A stretch of DNA of 64,000 nucleotides from CALKWS01 sp051020515 (GCF_051020515.1 NZ_CP194857.1:310001-374000); one strand, 5' to 3'. Shown: positions 10,326 through 21,720, numbered from the stretch's first letter. The notes: generated from the letters alone by a model not told the origin. A program made the numbers and translations.

Positions 10326-13197
10326 TCAGGTAAGGCCGGCCAGCAAGGTGCGTGCCTGCTCACGCAGGTCCTGCTGTGCGACCTCACTGAGGGTGTCCGG
10401 CCGCTTGGGGTTGTCCAGATGGCCGATGAACCGCTCCAAGGCGCGTGCGGCCGGGGTGGTGTCCCCGGCCTCCAGGTGCTGTTGCGCCTGCGTAGCCGCA
10501 CTGGTCAGGCGATTCGTGATCGGCCCGGCCACGTCCCCGGACTCGATGTAACCCTCCAGGCTCGAGATCAAGGCCTCGACCCCACCGGGCTGCTCACTGG
10601 CCTGCGGCACGATACGCAGCAGGGTGGTGGCGGCGTCACGGGTGTACAGGTTGCCGTAAGCGTCGATGGTCAGGAACGGCCCGGCCCCGTCAATCAGAAC
10701 CTGCAGGTCCTCGGCCGCGCCGGCGCGCAGGGTTCCTGCCGGGTCGAAGCCGAAGACTCGCCCGCCCGCATTGCCGTAGATGGTGCCATCGAAAGCGGTG
10801 GTCATCTGGGCGTAGTTGCCCGCGATCCGTGAGCCCGGCTTGTGATCATCGAAGACCTCCTCGGTGTGCACCCACTCCAGCGTCTGCGGGTCCATCCCCA
10901 GCAGCCAGCCCTCGGCGTAGAACCACACCGTGCCCTCCGCGTCGGTCGCAGAGGCGCTGACCGCCCGGAGGCCGGGCACCGGCAACTCGATCTCCTCGAT
11001 CTCCTCGATCTCCTCGGTGCTCCCGTCGAAGACCAGCACGCTGGCCTCCTCTTGCAGCGGCAGGCTGGTGTAGGCGAAGAAGATGTTTCCGCCGCCGAAG
11101 ATCCGGTCTCCGCTACCGGTCAGGGTGTCCACGGACTGGTGGCCGATCGGACCTTCGATGGTGTGGCACTCGCCGGTGTCCAGGTCGAGCCAGCCGAAGG
11201 CTCCGGCATCGGCAGCCTCCCCGGCCTGGGACCCGAAGTAGATCCGGTCCTCGACGCCATGCAACCCATAGGGACGGTTCTGACCGGCGCCGATGGTGCA
11301 CTCCGCTCTGGGGGCCTGCCCGTCCTCGAGTTCGGCGCCCGTGAACGATGTGATCGTCCCGCCCGGGTAGTTGCCCTGGTAGATGCGCCCGTCATGAAGG
11401 ATCATCTCCTCGGCTTGACCCCCGAGTTGCCACGACTGTTGCCGGTCCCCGCGCATCGGCGATTCCGCCGCGATTCCGCCGCCGAGGTAGCCGGCTGAGT
11501 AGATTCGCCCGTCCGCCCCGGTGGCCAGGCTGTTGATCCGGCGGGAGACATCGGGAACGTCCGGGACCTGTTCGACGTCGATCGTCTCGGTCTCGATGTT
11601 GTAGCGAGTCAGGAACCCGTAGGCGTTGATGCCGACAAGGGTGGCGCCGGGCCACTGCGGGTCGTCCAGTTCGACGATGTCCCACTGCCGGGCGAGGATG
11701 ACCACGTCCTCGGGGAGTTGGGTCTCCTCTCCGGTGAGGATGTTGTAGCGGAACAGCGGCCAACCCTCGTAGCCGGCCTTGGTGTAGTAGATGTGGTCGT
11801 CGTGGATGGGGCTGGAACCGGGGTGGGCCACACCGCGGATCTCATCGACCACCTCGACCTGCAGTTCGCCGTCGTCGGTACGCTCCACGTCGAGCACCAC
11901 CAGCCAGTCGTTGCCGGCGCTGGTGGCGTCGCCGACCCAGGCCAGCACATGACCCTGGCTCATGACGATGTCCCGGACCTGGACGGAGTCCTGGATCTCC
12001 TGATCGAGTAACGGCGCGAGGTTCTCGCACTCGTTCGTATCGATGCTGCAGGCGAACAGGTTGACCTGATTTCCGGTGCCCACGAACACCGTGCGGCTGG
12101 CTTCGTCGTAGCCCATGGAGCGGGTGTAGTTGGCCTCATCGGTGAGCGGCATCTCTCCGAGAATGCCGGTGAACCCCTCGCCCTCGGTGAACGTGTAGAC
12201 CGAGGCCCCGGGATAGCCGTCGGTTGGTTCTCCCCAGCCGCCACCGTAGGCGTTGCCTTCCTCATCAAAATCGACGTTGTAGGCGAAACTCCAGGCCGGG
12301 ATGTCCGGCTGGCCGGCGTTCACCGCTTCCTCCTCCCCCGGGGTGTACAGCCACAACGCGCCGGCACCGTAGGTCCCGACGTAGACGGTGCCGGTAACCG
12401 GGTTCTGGTTCACTGCCCAGCCTCCGGTCGCACCCGGTAGCCGTACCGAGCGGGTGACCTCCCGGGTGAGGATGTCCGTGGCGACCAGAATTCCCGGGTC
12501 GTCCTCGCTTCCGGTGGCCATCGCCCAGATCACGTCCCGGCCGTTCTCATCCACGCCCGCCCGCCTCGCTGGAGAAGAACTGCGGGCGCTCGTTGATCTG
12601 CGCAGCGAGGCTGGTGTATTCGGCGCTGATCAGGACGTTGTCGACGTCCACCGCGCCGGTGGCACCGACCTCCACCTGCACCCCGGCGGCACCTTCCGGA
12701 GCATCGGCGTCCACGCGTATGCGTTGGGGATGAACCGGCCCCCGGTCGGTTTCCAGCACGTCTCCGTCACCGTCCACCCAGTGCAGGCTGAGCCACGCCT
12801 GGCCCTCCCCGGTGGTATCCGCCCACGCGGTGTAGCGCACTCCGGTCTCAACCGGGACGGCCTCAGCAAGTGCGCCGGCCTGCTCGCACGCGCCGCTGGC
12901 ATCGATCCCCAGCGCCTGGTCACCATCCGTGGACCAGTCCGTGGTGACCGCCAAGGCGTCCGCGCACTCCTCGCCTGCGACGCCACCGTTGCCGTCCGAG
13001 ACGCTCCACCCGGCCAGGTCCTCCTCGAAACTGTGATTGGACAGGAGGGTGTCGCCGTCGACGACCGTGGGATCGGTCTGCGCGTGCGCCGCTACCGGTG
13101 GCACCAGCAGCGCCGCGGACAACAATGCGGCAGCCGCGAGCGCGCCCGCTCGAGGAACGGGAATCTGGTCACGCTTCTTCGCGTCCGATTCAGACAT
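10326..13197 (-). CDS. Secreted CBM-like / beta-propeller / FIMAH-like protein 1 (4-bp frameshift at 12554-12565)
   Basis: This secreted protein of about 955 aa starts with a signal peptide (basic RDQIPVPR, Ala/Leu core, AHA cleavage site). It then has a jelly-roll domain of carbohydrate-binding-module type (SNHSFEEDLAGWSVSDGNG, about residues 45-190), a long beta-propeller region with repeated DGxIY and YxGxY blades, and a C-terminal helical region of about 85 aa resembling FIMAH domains (SGDVAGPITNRL, QAQQHLEAGD, ALERFIGHLDN). The RBS is AGGAGA. Frames switch at three tandem GGCG units (minus strand); removing one unit restores EAGVDENG, which matches the paralogue at 13285-16157 (TAGVDENG). 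A GTG at 12554 could restart the propeller part without a signal peptide. It has no recognised catalytic domain and may be a glycan-binding partner of the locus. Confidence 0.8.
10988..11014 (-). repeat. 9-bp tandem repeat, 3 copies
   Basis: Three perfect copies of CGATCTCCT (plus strand) encode the acidic stretch EEIEEIEEIE in propeller protein 1. The paralogue has only one and a partial unit at the same place, so the repeat has expanded in frame. Confidence 0.85.
12554..12565 (-). repeat. GGCG x3 tetranucleotide tract at a frameshift
   Basis: On the minus strand the tract reads GGCGGGCGGGCG. Two units would keep the propeller protein in frame; three break it. This is the typical geometry of slipped-strand mutation, and possibly of phase variation. 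Confidence 0.75.
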
Positions 13198-13284
13198 GTC
13201 TCTCCTGACGTCGGTGATGTTGATCGAGGTGGTCGGTGTCCGCGCCTACGCGCCGTGATTCAGCAACTGATCCGGGCAGGCGGG

Positions 13285-16157
13285 CTAGGCCAGGCCGTCC
13301 AGGATCGTGGCGGCCTGGTCTCGCAGGTCATCGCGGGCCTGGTCGCTGAGGCTGTCTGCCTCCTTCGGGTGATCGAGGTGATCGATGAACCGCTCCAAGG
13401 CCCGGACGGCCGGGAGGGTGCGCTCGGCCTCCAGGTGCCGCTGGGCCTGATCGGCCGCACGGGTGAGTTGGTCGGCGATCGGGCCGGCCACGTCCCCGGC
13501 CTCGAGGTAGGCCTCCAGGCTGGAGACCAGGGCCTGGATCCCACCGGCCGGCTCGGCAACCTCGGGCACGATCCGCAGCAGGTCCGTGACGCCGTGGCTG
13601 ACGTAGAGGTTGTCGTAGGCGTCCAGTGTCAGGTGTGCGCCGGCTCCGTCGAAGAGCACGCGCAGGGTGTCCTCCGCCGAACCCGCTCGCGCTGCCCGTT
13701 CGGGGTCGAAGGCGAAGACGCGGCCAGCGGCGTTGCCGTAGATGGTGCCGTCCGTGCCCGCCACCATCCGGGCGTAGTTTCCCGCGATGCGGTCACCGGG
13801 CTTGTGGTCGGGGAAGACCTCCTCGGTGTGCGTCCACTCCAGCGTGTCGGGGTCCATTGCCAGCAACCAGCCCTCGGCGTAGAGCCACACCGTGCCACCT
13901 GCGGCAGTGACGACGGCGTTGATGGACCGCAGGTCATCGACGGGCGGTTCGATCTCCTGGATCTCCTCGGAGGCCTCATCGAAGACCATGAGCGTGGCCT
14001 CGTCCTGCAGCGGGAGCCCGTCCCAGCTGTAGAAGATGTTCCCCGCGCCGAAGACCTTCCCGGCGCTGGAGGTCACCGAGTTGATCGACTGGTGGCCGAT
14101 GGGCCCGGCGATGGTGGCGCATTCGCCGGTGGTGGAGTCGAACCAGCCGAAGGCGCCCTGATCCTGCCCTTCGCCTGCCTGGCTGCCGAAATAGATCCGA
14201 TCACCCGAACTGTGCAGAGCATAGGGGCGGTTCTGGCCGGCGCCGATCGTGCAGTCGACCCTGGGCTGGGATCCGTCCGCCAGTTCCTCGGCGGTGAAGG
14301 AGTTGATCGTGCCACCGGGGTAGATCCCTTGGTAGACCCGGCCGTCGTGCGCCAGCATGTGCTCGGCCTGACCGCCCAGGGGAAAGGTCTGATGCTGGTC
14401 GTCGCGCATCGGAACGGCCTTCCCGATCCCGCCGGTGAGGTAGCCGGCGGAGTAGACCCGCCCGTCCTCGCCTGTGGCCAGGCTGTTCACCTGCAGCGCC
14501 ACGTCGGGGATATTCTCGGCTGCGTTGCTCTCGAGGTTGCCCGTCTCGATGTTGTACTTGACCTGGATCCCGCCGGAGTTCCAGCCGACCACGCTCGGTC
14601 CCGGCCAGTCGGGGTGGTCGAGGTCGATGACGTCCCAACTACGGGAGAAGATGCCCGTCGGGGCGTCGAGCCGGGTCTCCTCTCCGGTGACCACGTTGTA
14701 GGAGAACAGCGGATTGCCTGCCTCGTTCATGTTCGCCTTGGTGTAGTAGATGTGATCGTCCACCACCGGTGTGGAGCCGTTGAAGACGACCTCGGCGATC
14801 TCATCGACCACGTCAACCTGCAACTCACCGCTGTCATCGCGGTCCACCTGCAGCACGAGCAGGGCGTCGTTGCCGGTGCTCGCACCGTCACCGGCCCAGG
14901 CCATCACATAGCCACCGCCGGCCCTCAGGCCGTAGACCCATGGCCGTTCCTGCAACTCCTCACTGAAGAGTGACGTCAGGTCCACGCACTCGCCGTCGTC
15001 AATGCCGCAACCGAAGAGGCGCATCTGAGTGCCCGTACCCGCAAAGACGGTGCGGCTGACCTCGTCATAGCCCACGGCACGGGTGTAGTAGGCGTCATCG
15101 ACGAGCGGCAGGTCACCGAGCACTCCGGTGAAACCCTCTCCCTCGGTGAAGGTGTAGATCGAGGCTCCCGGGTAGCCGTCGGTCGGCTCACCCCAACCGC
15201 CGCCGTAAGCGTTGCCCTCCTCGTCGAAGTCCATCTGGTAAGCGAAACTCCAGGCCGGGATGTCCGGGCGGCCGACGTTGACCGCCTCCTCCTCCCCCGG
15301 GGTGTACAGCCACAGTGCGCCGGCACCGTAGGTCCCGACGTAGACGGTTCCGGTCACGGGATTCTGCTTGATCCCCCACGCGCCGGTCGCACCGGTGAGG
15401 CGGACCACCCGCGTAACCTCATCGGTGAGGAGGTCGGTCACGGTCATCACTGCCCCCACCGCTGGTTGAGCGGTTGCCACGGCATAGGTGACGGCGCGGC
15501 CGTTCTCGTCCACGCCTGCAGTGGAGCCGAGATAACTCGCACGATTGGTGATCTGGTCCGCCAGCACGGTGTACTCGGCGCTGATCACCACGTTGTCGGC
15601 GTTGACCGAACCCGTGGCGCCGACCTCTACCCGCACCGCGGCCGCGCCCTCGGGGGCGAGCGCTGCCACACGCAACCGATCATCCTGGACCTGACCGCGC
15701 TCCCCGGCCTCGTCGATCAGTTCGCCATCACCGTCGACCCAGTGCAGTCCCAGCCACGCCTGACCCTCGCCGGTCACATCGGCCCACGCCGTGTACTGCT
15801 GGCCGGGCTCAACCGGCGACGCTTCACTGAGAACTCCGGCCTGCTCACAGCCATCGATGGCATCGATCGCCAGCGCCTGCGCCCCATCGGTGGACCAGTC
15901 CGTGCTGATGGACAACGCCTCTTCACACGCCGCACCGGGGCTGTCCCCATTGCCGTCGGAGAGGCTCCACTCAGCCAGACCCTCCTCGAAACTGTGATTG
16001 CTGATCAACACATCGCCCTCGGCGATCACCGGGGCGGGGTCGGCGTGCGCCGGAGCCCACCCGGAGGCACGAGCAGCGCAGCCGACAGCAGCCCGGCAGC
16101 GGCCAGCACACCCCCTACCCGGACCTGGTCACGCTTCTTCTCGTCCGAACCGGACAT
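13285..16157 (-). CDS. Secreted CBM-like / beta-propeller / FIMAH-like protein 2 (frameshift at 16060)
   Basis: This is a paralogue of the neighbouring propeller protein with the same order: signal peptide, CBM-like jelly roll (SNHSFEEGLAEWSLSDGNG), propeller region and FIMAH-like helical end (SGDVAGPI counterpart AGDVAGPIADQL, AQRHLEAE, ALERFIDHLDH). The start at 16157 follows the same GGAGAGACATG signal as its paralogue. The signal-peptide frame runs out 43 codons after the start unless one G is restored in the run at 16060-16062 (minus-strand sense), which gives LLVPPGWAPAHADPAP and joins the rest. Without the repair, an internal GTG (16029) gives a 914-aa chain lacking a signal peptide. 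It is the middle gene of the minus operon, 44 bp after the Tat protein gene. Confidence 0.8.
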
Positions 16158-16201
16158 GTCTCTCCTTCGGTGATGCTGGGCGAGGCGTACCGCGTCAGCG
16201 C

Positions 16202-17706
16202 CTACGCGGTGTGGTTCAGGTAGGCGATACCGAGGGCGTGCGAGCCCTGGGAGGGTTCCAGCGGCTCGGCCTGGTAGACCCGGAGCACGTGGTCATGGAT
16301 CGCCGGTTCCATGTCGTGCAGCATCAGCCAGCGCGCTGACTGCACCGCGTTGGCCGGCGCGGCGTCCTGGGTCCCGTCCACGCGGAACCAGACCGAGTCC
16401 TCGTCCCGGATCACGTTCTGGGTGAACGTCCTCGCGAGCCGTTGCCGCATGTCACTGAGGTCCTCGATGCCGGCATCGTGCACGCTCTGGAGGAACTCCA
16501 ACGTGATGGCGGCGTGGCTGATGTCCTCGGCGACGGTGATTCCGGAGTACCAGGGGTGTAGGTGGACAGGTCCTCCTCCACCGTGTATCCGCGGTACTTG
16601 GCACCGTAGGGCTGCCAGTACGGCCAGATGATCGCGTCGCCGTCGGACTCCACGCCCGCACGAAACGATCGCATCATGGCTTCCAGGCGCCTGCGCAGCG
16701 GGGCCGTGGGGGTGAGGTGGAAGAGCTCGGCATAGACCGCTCCCATGGCGTGGCCCTGGTTGTAGGGCTGCATCAGCCCGTCCCACGGAATGGGCGCGTT
16801 CCTGGCCCACCAGAAGTCGCCCCGACCGTGCTCATCGATGGCGAACTCGTCCCAGTGGAAGTCCACCGCCTCCTGGACCGCTCGGCGCACACGTGCGGCG
16901 AACGCCTGCCGCCGGGCGTACCGGGGCGATCCGAGGACGGTGCGCACGTAACGGGCCAACGGTCGCACCACCATGCCGGTGTGCACACTGAAGACGTAGA
17001 ACTGCGGCTCGAAGTCGATCGCAGAGGCCGCCACCCGGTCGCTTGCATCGTGGCTCTCACGATGATCGAGTGCGGTCCAGCGCCTGGTCCCGTTGAACAG
17101 GGCATGAACCGCGTCGACCACGTAGTCCGGCGAGGCAGGGTCAAGGCTCACGCCCGTGAGCGTCTCCGCCGAACTGGGGTGTGTGAGTTCAAGATCGAAG
17201 TGCTCACCGGCGACGTTGGTGACTGTCGCGCGGGCCTCCGCCGAACGCACCCCGGCCCAACGGATCTGGATGCCAGGTGATTCGTCGGACAACGCGAACT
17301 CGGCGTGGCCGGCTGTGTAGTTCCCGGCGGCGCGCCATCCTGGGCCGGAGACGCCGCGGTAGTCGGTAACACCGCGGGCGGCATCGGTGCTGGCCAGCAC
17401 ATGGCGCGCGCGCTCCTCGAAGGTGTCCAGGTAGGCCTCGTCCTCGTACCGCTCGTACATCAGCAGCAGGCCGAGGAGATAGTAGGACTCCCCCCAGGCG
17501 TACAGTCCTGCCTCGTTGTGCTGGGCGCCCAGGTCCAGGTAGGCCTGCTCCGCGACGGCGAAGGCCTCCGGTGAGGTGTAGTCCAGCATGGTGGCCGGGG
17601 CGGGTGCGCCGAGGGCGTTCGGCGCCCGGCCCAGAAGTGCCAGGGCCAGTGTGGACGATCCACCGACCATCAGGCTGCGCCGGCTCAGAGTTGGCAGGGA
17701 CATCAT
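16202..17706 (-). CDS. Tat-exported protein, alpha/alpha-toroid-like, function unknown, copy 1 (frameshift at 16553-16556)
   Basis: About 501 aa. The N-terminus has a twin-arginine motif (LSRRSLMVGG) and a hydrophobic segment ending near GAPAPA, indicating Tat export. The mature part is helical and aromatic-rich, resembling alpha/alpha-toroid carbohydrate-active proteins, for example the YAWGESYYLLGLLLM helix and a C-terminal SQGSHALGIAYLNH motif. I cannot assign a named family. The frame breaks where restoring one C to the CCCC run (minus strand; GGGG at 16553-16556) gives STYTPWYSGITVAEDIS, matching the intact copy at 25062-26573. It is the first gene of the minus operon with the two propeller proteins, so a joint extracellular role is likely. 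Confidence 0.75.
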
Positions 17707-17746
17707 CGACCTTTCCGTTACGCGTCTTCACGCTGATCCGGAAACC

Positions 17747-17782
17747 GTATTAGGTCCTACCCGTAATGGTCAATAGGTCCGA
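17747..17782 (-). promoter_or_regulatory. Candidate promoter/operator region of the minus operon
   Basis: Upstream of the Tat protein gene the minus strand has a TTGACC element (17768-17773) and a TAATAC element (17747-17752), separated by a short 15-bp spacer. The region also holds two related plus-strand direct repeats, ATTAGGTCCTA and AATAGGTCCGA, about 23 bp apart; the first contains the palindrome TAGGTCCTA. Operator function is inference. Confidence 0.35.
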
Positions 17783-17795
17783 TCGAATCAGACGG

Positions 17796-17826
17796 GGCCG
17801 GGAGGGGGCGGACCACCCTCCCGGCC
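17796..17826 (-). terminator. Terminator after the DegT-type gene
   Basis: A perfect 11-bp GC stem (17796-17806 with 17816-17826) with a 9-base loop starts 7 bases past the stop of the minus-strand aminotransferase gene. Confidence 0.75.
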
Positions 17827-17833
17827 GCCCTGT

Positions 17834-19082
17834 TCATACCCGCTTGGCTGCGTGGACCTTCGACAGTGCCGCACCGATGTCCGCGACGTCGTCGTCGCTG
17901 TAGTTCTCGTTCCAACCGATCACCAGCAGGCGCCGGTCGATCAGATCCTCGGTGTTCGGGCAGAGCCCGGGAGCGTAGTCCGGCACGGCGGTGGCGGGTG
18001 GCACCACGAGCGGATACCCCGAATCTCCGTATGTGCGGCGCTCGGTGAACACCGGCGTCAGGTACAACGGGCGGACGATGTAACCACCATTGGCCGGGAT
18101 ACCCTCGGCGGCCAGCGCCTTGGCATAGTCGCGCGCATCACCTCCCGCGCTCTCAGGATCGATGAAGATCGGGAACTGCCAGTAGACAGTTCCGCGCGGG
18201 TCCGCGGCACTGAGGCCGTCCAGGCCGGCGACCGTCCGCGTCAGGAGGGCGGCCGCACGTTGCCGATCCTCCACCACACCGGCGAGTCGGGGCAGTTGTG
18301 CGCGGGCGACGGCCGCCTGCATTTCGGTCATCCGGTAGTTCAGTCCGAGGAACAGGTGGCTGCGCTCATCGGTGTCCCGCGGCCATGCTTTGTCGGCGAA
18401 CAATCGGGCCCGTCGGGCCAGATCCGCATCATCGGTGATCGTCAGCCCGCCGTCACCGGCGGTGATGTGCTTGGACTGCTGGAGACTGAAGCAACCGATA
18501 TGGCCCACCGTGCCGGCCAGCGCGGCATCGGGCCCCACCGTCGTCAGGTAGGGCCTGGGCACAGTCCTCGATGACGACGATTCCCAACGGGTCCGCCAGA
18601 GCGCGCAACTGGGCCACCGGGGCCGGTTGACCGAAGAGGTGGACGACGATGATCGCCTTGGTGCGGTCGGTGATGCGGGCCGCGACGGCGTCGACGTCCA
18701 GGTTCCCGCTTGCCGGATCGACATCAGCGAAGACTGGCACCGCGTTCTGCGCCAGGATGGGCAGCACGGTGCCGGCGTCCGACAGACCCGTGGTGATGAT
18801 CTCGTCACCAGGCTCAGGATCCACCGCGGCTACGGCAAGATGGATGGCCGAAGTCCCCGATCCCGAGGCGACGACATGATCCACGCCGTAGTACTCGGCG
18901 AACTCACGCTCGAATTCACGGGTGACCGGTCCGACGGTGGAGTTGAGTTGGCCGCTCCGCAACACATCGAGTACGGCCTCCTCCTCAGGGGTTCCAATCC
19001 GACGGCCGGATGCGTTGGATACGGTCGGAAACGGACGGTCACGGACGGGTTCGCCACCATCGACGGCAAGGCGATTAGGCAT
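17834..19082 (-). CDS. DegT/DnrJ/EryC1/StrS-family PLP aminotransferase (frameshift at 18551-18553)
   Basis: About 415 aa after repair. These enzymes transaminate keto-sugars with PLP, or in some cases act as dehydratases. The N-terminal part has EPGDEIITTGLSD and FADVDP; the PLP-lysine region is FSLQQSKHITAGDGG. The start ATG 19082 has AGGAGG 6 bases upstream. The two halves lie in different frames; removing one base of the CCC run (minus strand) gives DCAQAYLTTVGPDAALAG and joins them. It is divergent from a second DegT-type gene with 108 bp between them, and a terminator follows. A DegT enzyme in what looks like a degradation locus could remove or install an amino group on an imported sugar. 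Confidence 0.85.
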
Positions 19083-19190
19083 CTATGCCTCCTAGATCGG
19101 TTGATCGGGCATGACTACCCTATCGACGTTCGCAATTATTGTCGCTAGCCTAATGCCATATCCGGACAGCCGAAATGGAGAACACCCCTG

Positions 19191-20408
19191 ATGACCTCGA
19201 CGCTCGCTCTGCACGGCGGTTCCGCCGCACTGGCCGATGTGCCTGCCCTGCCTCGCTGGCCCCAAGGCGGACAGGAGGAGGAACAGGCACTCATCGATGT
19301 GCTCCGCTCGGGCGCATGGGGCAGCACGCACGGCGATGTGGTGCGCTCCTTCGAAGGCGAGTTCGCGCAGTTCCAACAGACCAAGCACGCGGTCGCCCTC
19401 GCCAACGGCACCCTTGCCCTGGCCGCGTCCCTTCGCGCCACCGGAGTGGGCGTGGGCGATGAGGTGATCGTGCCCCCGTACACCTTCATCGCCACCGCAT
19501 CCGCCGCCCTGTTCGTCGGTGCTATCCCGGTCTTCGCCGATGTCGATGGGCACACCCACCTGCTGGATCCGGGCGCGGCCGAAGCCGCGATCACCGAACG
19601 CACCAAGGCAATCATTCCGGTGCACCTGGCCGGCAATGTCGCGGACATGGACGCATTCGCGGCGATTGGCGAGCGTCACCAGGTGGCCATCATCGAGGAC
19701 GCGGCCCAGGCAGTCGGGGCCCAGTGGCAGGGACGGGGGGTCGGCGCCCTGGGCGACGTGGGCACGTTCAGTTTCCAGACGTCGAAGAACCTCAGTTCCG
19801 GGGAGGGCGGCATCGTCACCACCGACGACGACGCGCTGGCCGCGGCCCTCTACTCACTGGTCAACGTCGGGCGGGTGCCCGGCGGAGGCTGGTATCAGCA
19901 CGACTCCGTCGGGTACAACCTCCGCCTGACCGAGTTCCAGGCAGCCATCCTGCGGGTCCAGTTACGCCAGCTCCCCGAGATGCAGAGCAAGCGGGCCGCG
20001 AACGACGCCCTGCTCCGTGACCTGCTCTCCGACGTGGAGGGCGTGCAGATCGCCACCCCGGATCCGCGGGTCACCAGCCACGGGCACCACCTGTTCATCT
20101 TCCGAATGCCGGAACTCGGGGCCCGTGGCAAGCGTGATGCCGCCGTCGAGGCACTCGCAGCCGAAGGTGTGCCCGGGGTCTCGCCCGGCTACGTCCCGCT
20201 GCACCGGAACGAGGCGGTGGCCAACGAGAGCCGCGCCCTGACCGAGCGTCTCGGTCAGCCGTTACCGCAAGCGGCCTGCCCGAATGCCGACCGCGTCTCA
20301 TCCGACACCATCTGGCTGCCGCAGTTCTCGCTGCTCGGCACCAATGAACAGACCGAGGCGATTGCCACCGCGATCACGAAGGTCGCCGGCGCCACCGACG
20401 CTCTCTGA
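19191..20408 (+). CDS. DegT/DnrJ/EryC1/StrS-family PLP aminotransferase (intact)
   Basis: An intact 405-aa member of the sugar aminotransferase family. The N-terminus has GSTHGDVVRSFE, the central region has DEVIVPPYTFIATA and IIEDAAQAVGA, and the PLP-lysine motif is SFQTSKNLSSGEGGI. It forms a dimer in the cytoplasm in the known family. The start ATG is preceded by GGAGA. It appears to form an operon with the AGE-family epimerase 24 bp downstream and is divergent from the first DegT gene. The pairing of an aminotransferase with a 2-epimerase suggests handling of amino- or keto-sugars, which is inference from context. Confidence 0.9.
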   Translation: MTSTLALHGGSAALADVPALPRWPQGGQEEEQALIDVLRSGAWGSTHGDVVRSFEGEFAQFQQTKHAVALANGTLALAASLRATGVGVGDEVIVPPYTFIATASAALFVGAIPVFADVDGHTHLLDPGAAEAAITERTKAIIPVHLAGNVADMDAFAAIGERHQVAIIEDAAQAVGAQWQGRGVGALGDVGTFSFQTSKNLSSGEGGIVTTDDDALAAALYSLVNVGRVPGGGWYQHDSVGYNLRLTEFQAAILRVQLRQLPEMQSKRAANDALLRDLLSDVEGVQIATPDPRVTSHGHHLFIFRMPELGARGKRDAAVEALAAEGVPGVSPGYVPLHRNEAVANESRALTERLGQPLPQAACPNADRVSSDTIWLPQFSLLGTNEQTEAIATAITKVAGATDAL

Positions 20409-20432
20409 ACCCGACGGGACCCTGCAGAGGCG

Positions 20433-21675
20433 ATGAGTAGCGATCACGCGCGCGCGCAACTCGAAACCGTCGTCCTGCCTTTCTGGCTGCAGCGAGGCAT
20501 TGATGAGCGGCATGGCGGATTCTTCACGTGTTTCGACAACCGTGGGCGGACTTTGGTCTCCACCGACAAGTTCGCTTGGTCGCAGGGACGGTTCGTGTGG
20601 CTTCTGGCACGCGCGGCGGATCTGGGCCGGCGCGGATTGCTCGACGTCGACGCCGAGGAGTTGCTGCGCCTGGCCCGACGAGGGGCTCAGTTCCTGATCG
20701 ACCACATCATCACTGGCGAGCAGACCACCCGGTACGTCGTCGGCCGGGACGGAGGCCCGCCCCAGACCCCCGGGCAGCCCGATCGCAGCGTCTACGCCGA
20801 CTGGTTCGTGTCGCTGGGTTTGGCGGAGGTGGCCCGGCAGTCCGGTGAACCACGCTGGCTCGACCAGGCCCTACCGATCCTGGACCGGGCGCGCGCGGAC
20901 CATCTGGCCGGCGCCGCCCCCACCCCGCCCTACCAGGTACCGCCTGGTCACAGCGCCTTCGGTCCGAAGATGCTGCTGGTCAACGCCCTGCTGGTGGCCA
21001 GCCAGGCCGCGAGGGCGTTCGGCCAGCACAGTCACCTGGAAGCCCAACTCGGGCCAGGCCGTCGATGATGCCCTCTCCCATCGCCTCCCGGACGGCACCT
21101 TCACCGAGATGGTCGGCCCCGACCCCCGGACGCTGGTGAACCGGCATCGTATCCCGGGCCATGCCATCGAAGGCCTCTGGATGATCCTGGAATCGCTGGA
21201 CCTGCTCGATGATGCCCGCGACCGCGCGCCCCTGCTCGCTTCGATCTCGGCACTATGTGAGTCGGCCTGGGACGCCGAACACGGTGGGCTGTTCCGGTTC
21301 ACCGATGCCGGCGGCCCGTATCAACCCACGGGCACCCTCACCGGCACTGACTACGAGAACCTGGTGCGCGACACGTGGGCGGTGAAGTTGTGGTGGGTGC
21401 ACACCGAAGCAGCGGCTACCACGGCGATCGCGGCGCACAGGTACGCCGACGCCGGGGCCGGAGCCTGGTTCGAGCGCATCTGGGATTACACGCTTCGCAC
21501 CTTCCCTGGGGGCGCGGACGGCGCGGAGTGGATTCAGATCCGGGACGTCACCGGGCGCCCTCTGGATCAAGTCGTGGCCCTACCGGTCAAGGATCCGTTC
21601 CACATCACCCGGAACCTCATGCAGAGTTGTCCGGTCGCGGTCACTGACGCCGAACAGCACCCACCGTTCCCCTGA
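20433..21675 (+). CDS. N-acylglucosamine 2-epimerase (AGE) family protein (frameshift at 21051-21055)
   Basis: About 413 aa after repair, the usual length for AGE-family sugar epimerases and isomerases (alpha6/alpha6 barrel). N-terminal features are LPFWLQRGIDERHGGFF and SQGRFVWLLARAADLG; C-terminal features include NRHRIPGHAIEGLWM, with the conserved histidine of the family, and ESAWDAEHGGLF. The frame breaks in GGGCC at 21051-21055; removing one base gives AQLGQAVDDALSHRLPDG. Known members interconvert GlcNAc/ManNAc, mannose/fructose or cellobiose-type sugars; the substrate here is not visible. It follows the intact DegT gene and probably shares its transcript. Confidence 0.88.
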
Positions 21676-21698
21676 TTTCCAGGGCGCCGTGCAGTGTC

Positions 21699-21720
21699 AC
21701 GGTGCTGGGTTTGGCACCGT
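21699..21720. terminator. Candidate terminator between convergent genes
   Basis: A 7-bp stem (ACGGTGC with GCACCGT) around an 8-base loop, shortly after the epimerase stop and before the convergent oxidoreductase gene. It is short, so support is moderate. Confidence 0.45.

Noticed and set aside
12388..14973. Very long open frame on the plus strand opposite the propeller genes
   Set aside because: Antisense frame typical of GC-rich coding DNA; the minus strand has clear domains and a signal peptide, and the plus product has none.
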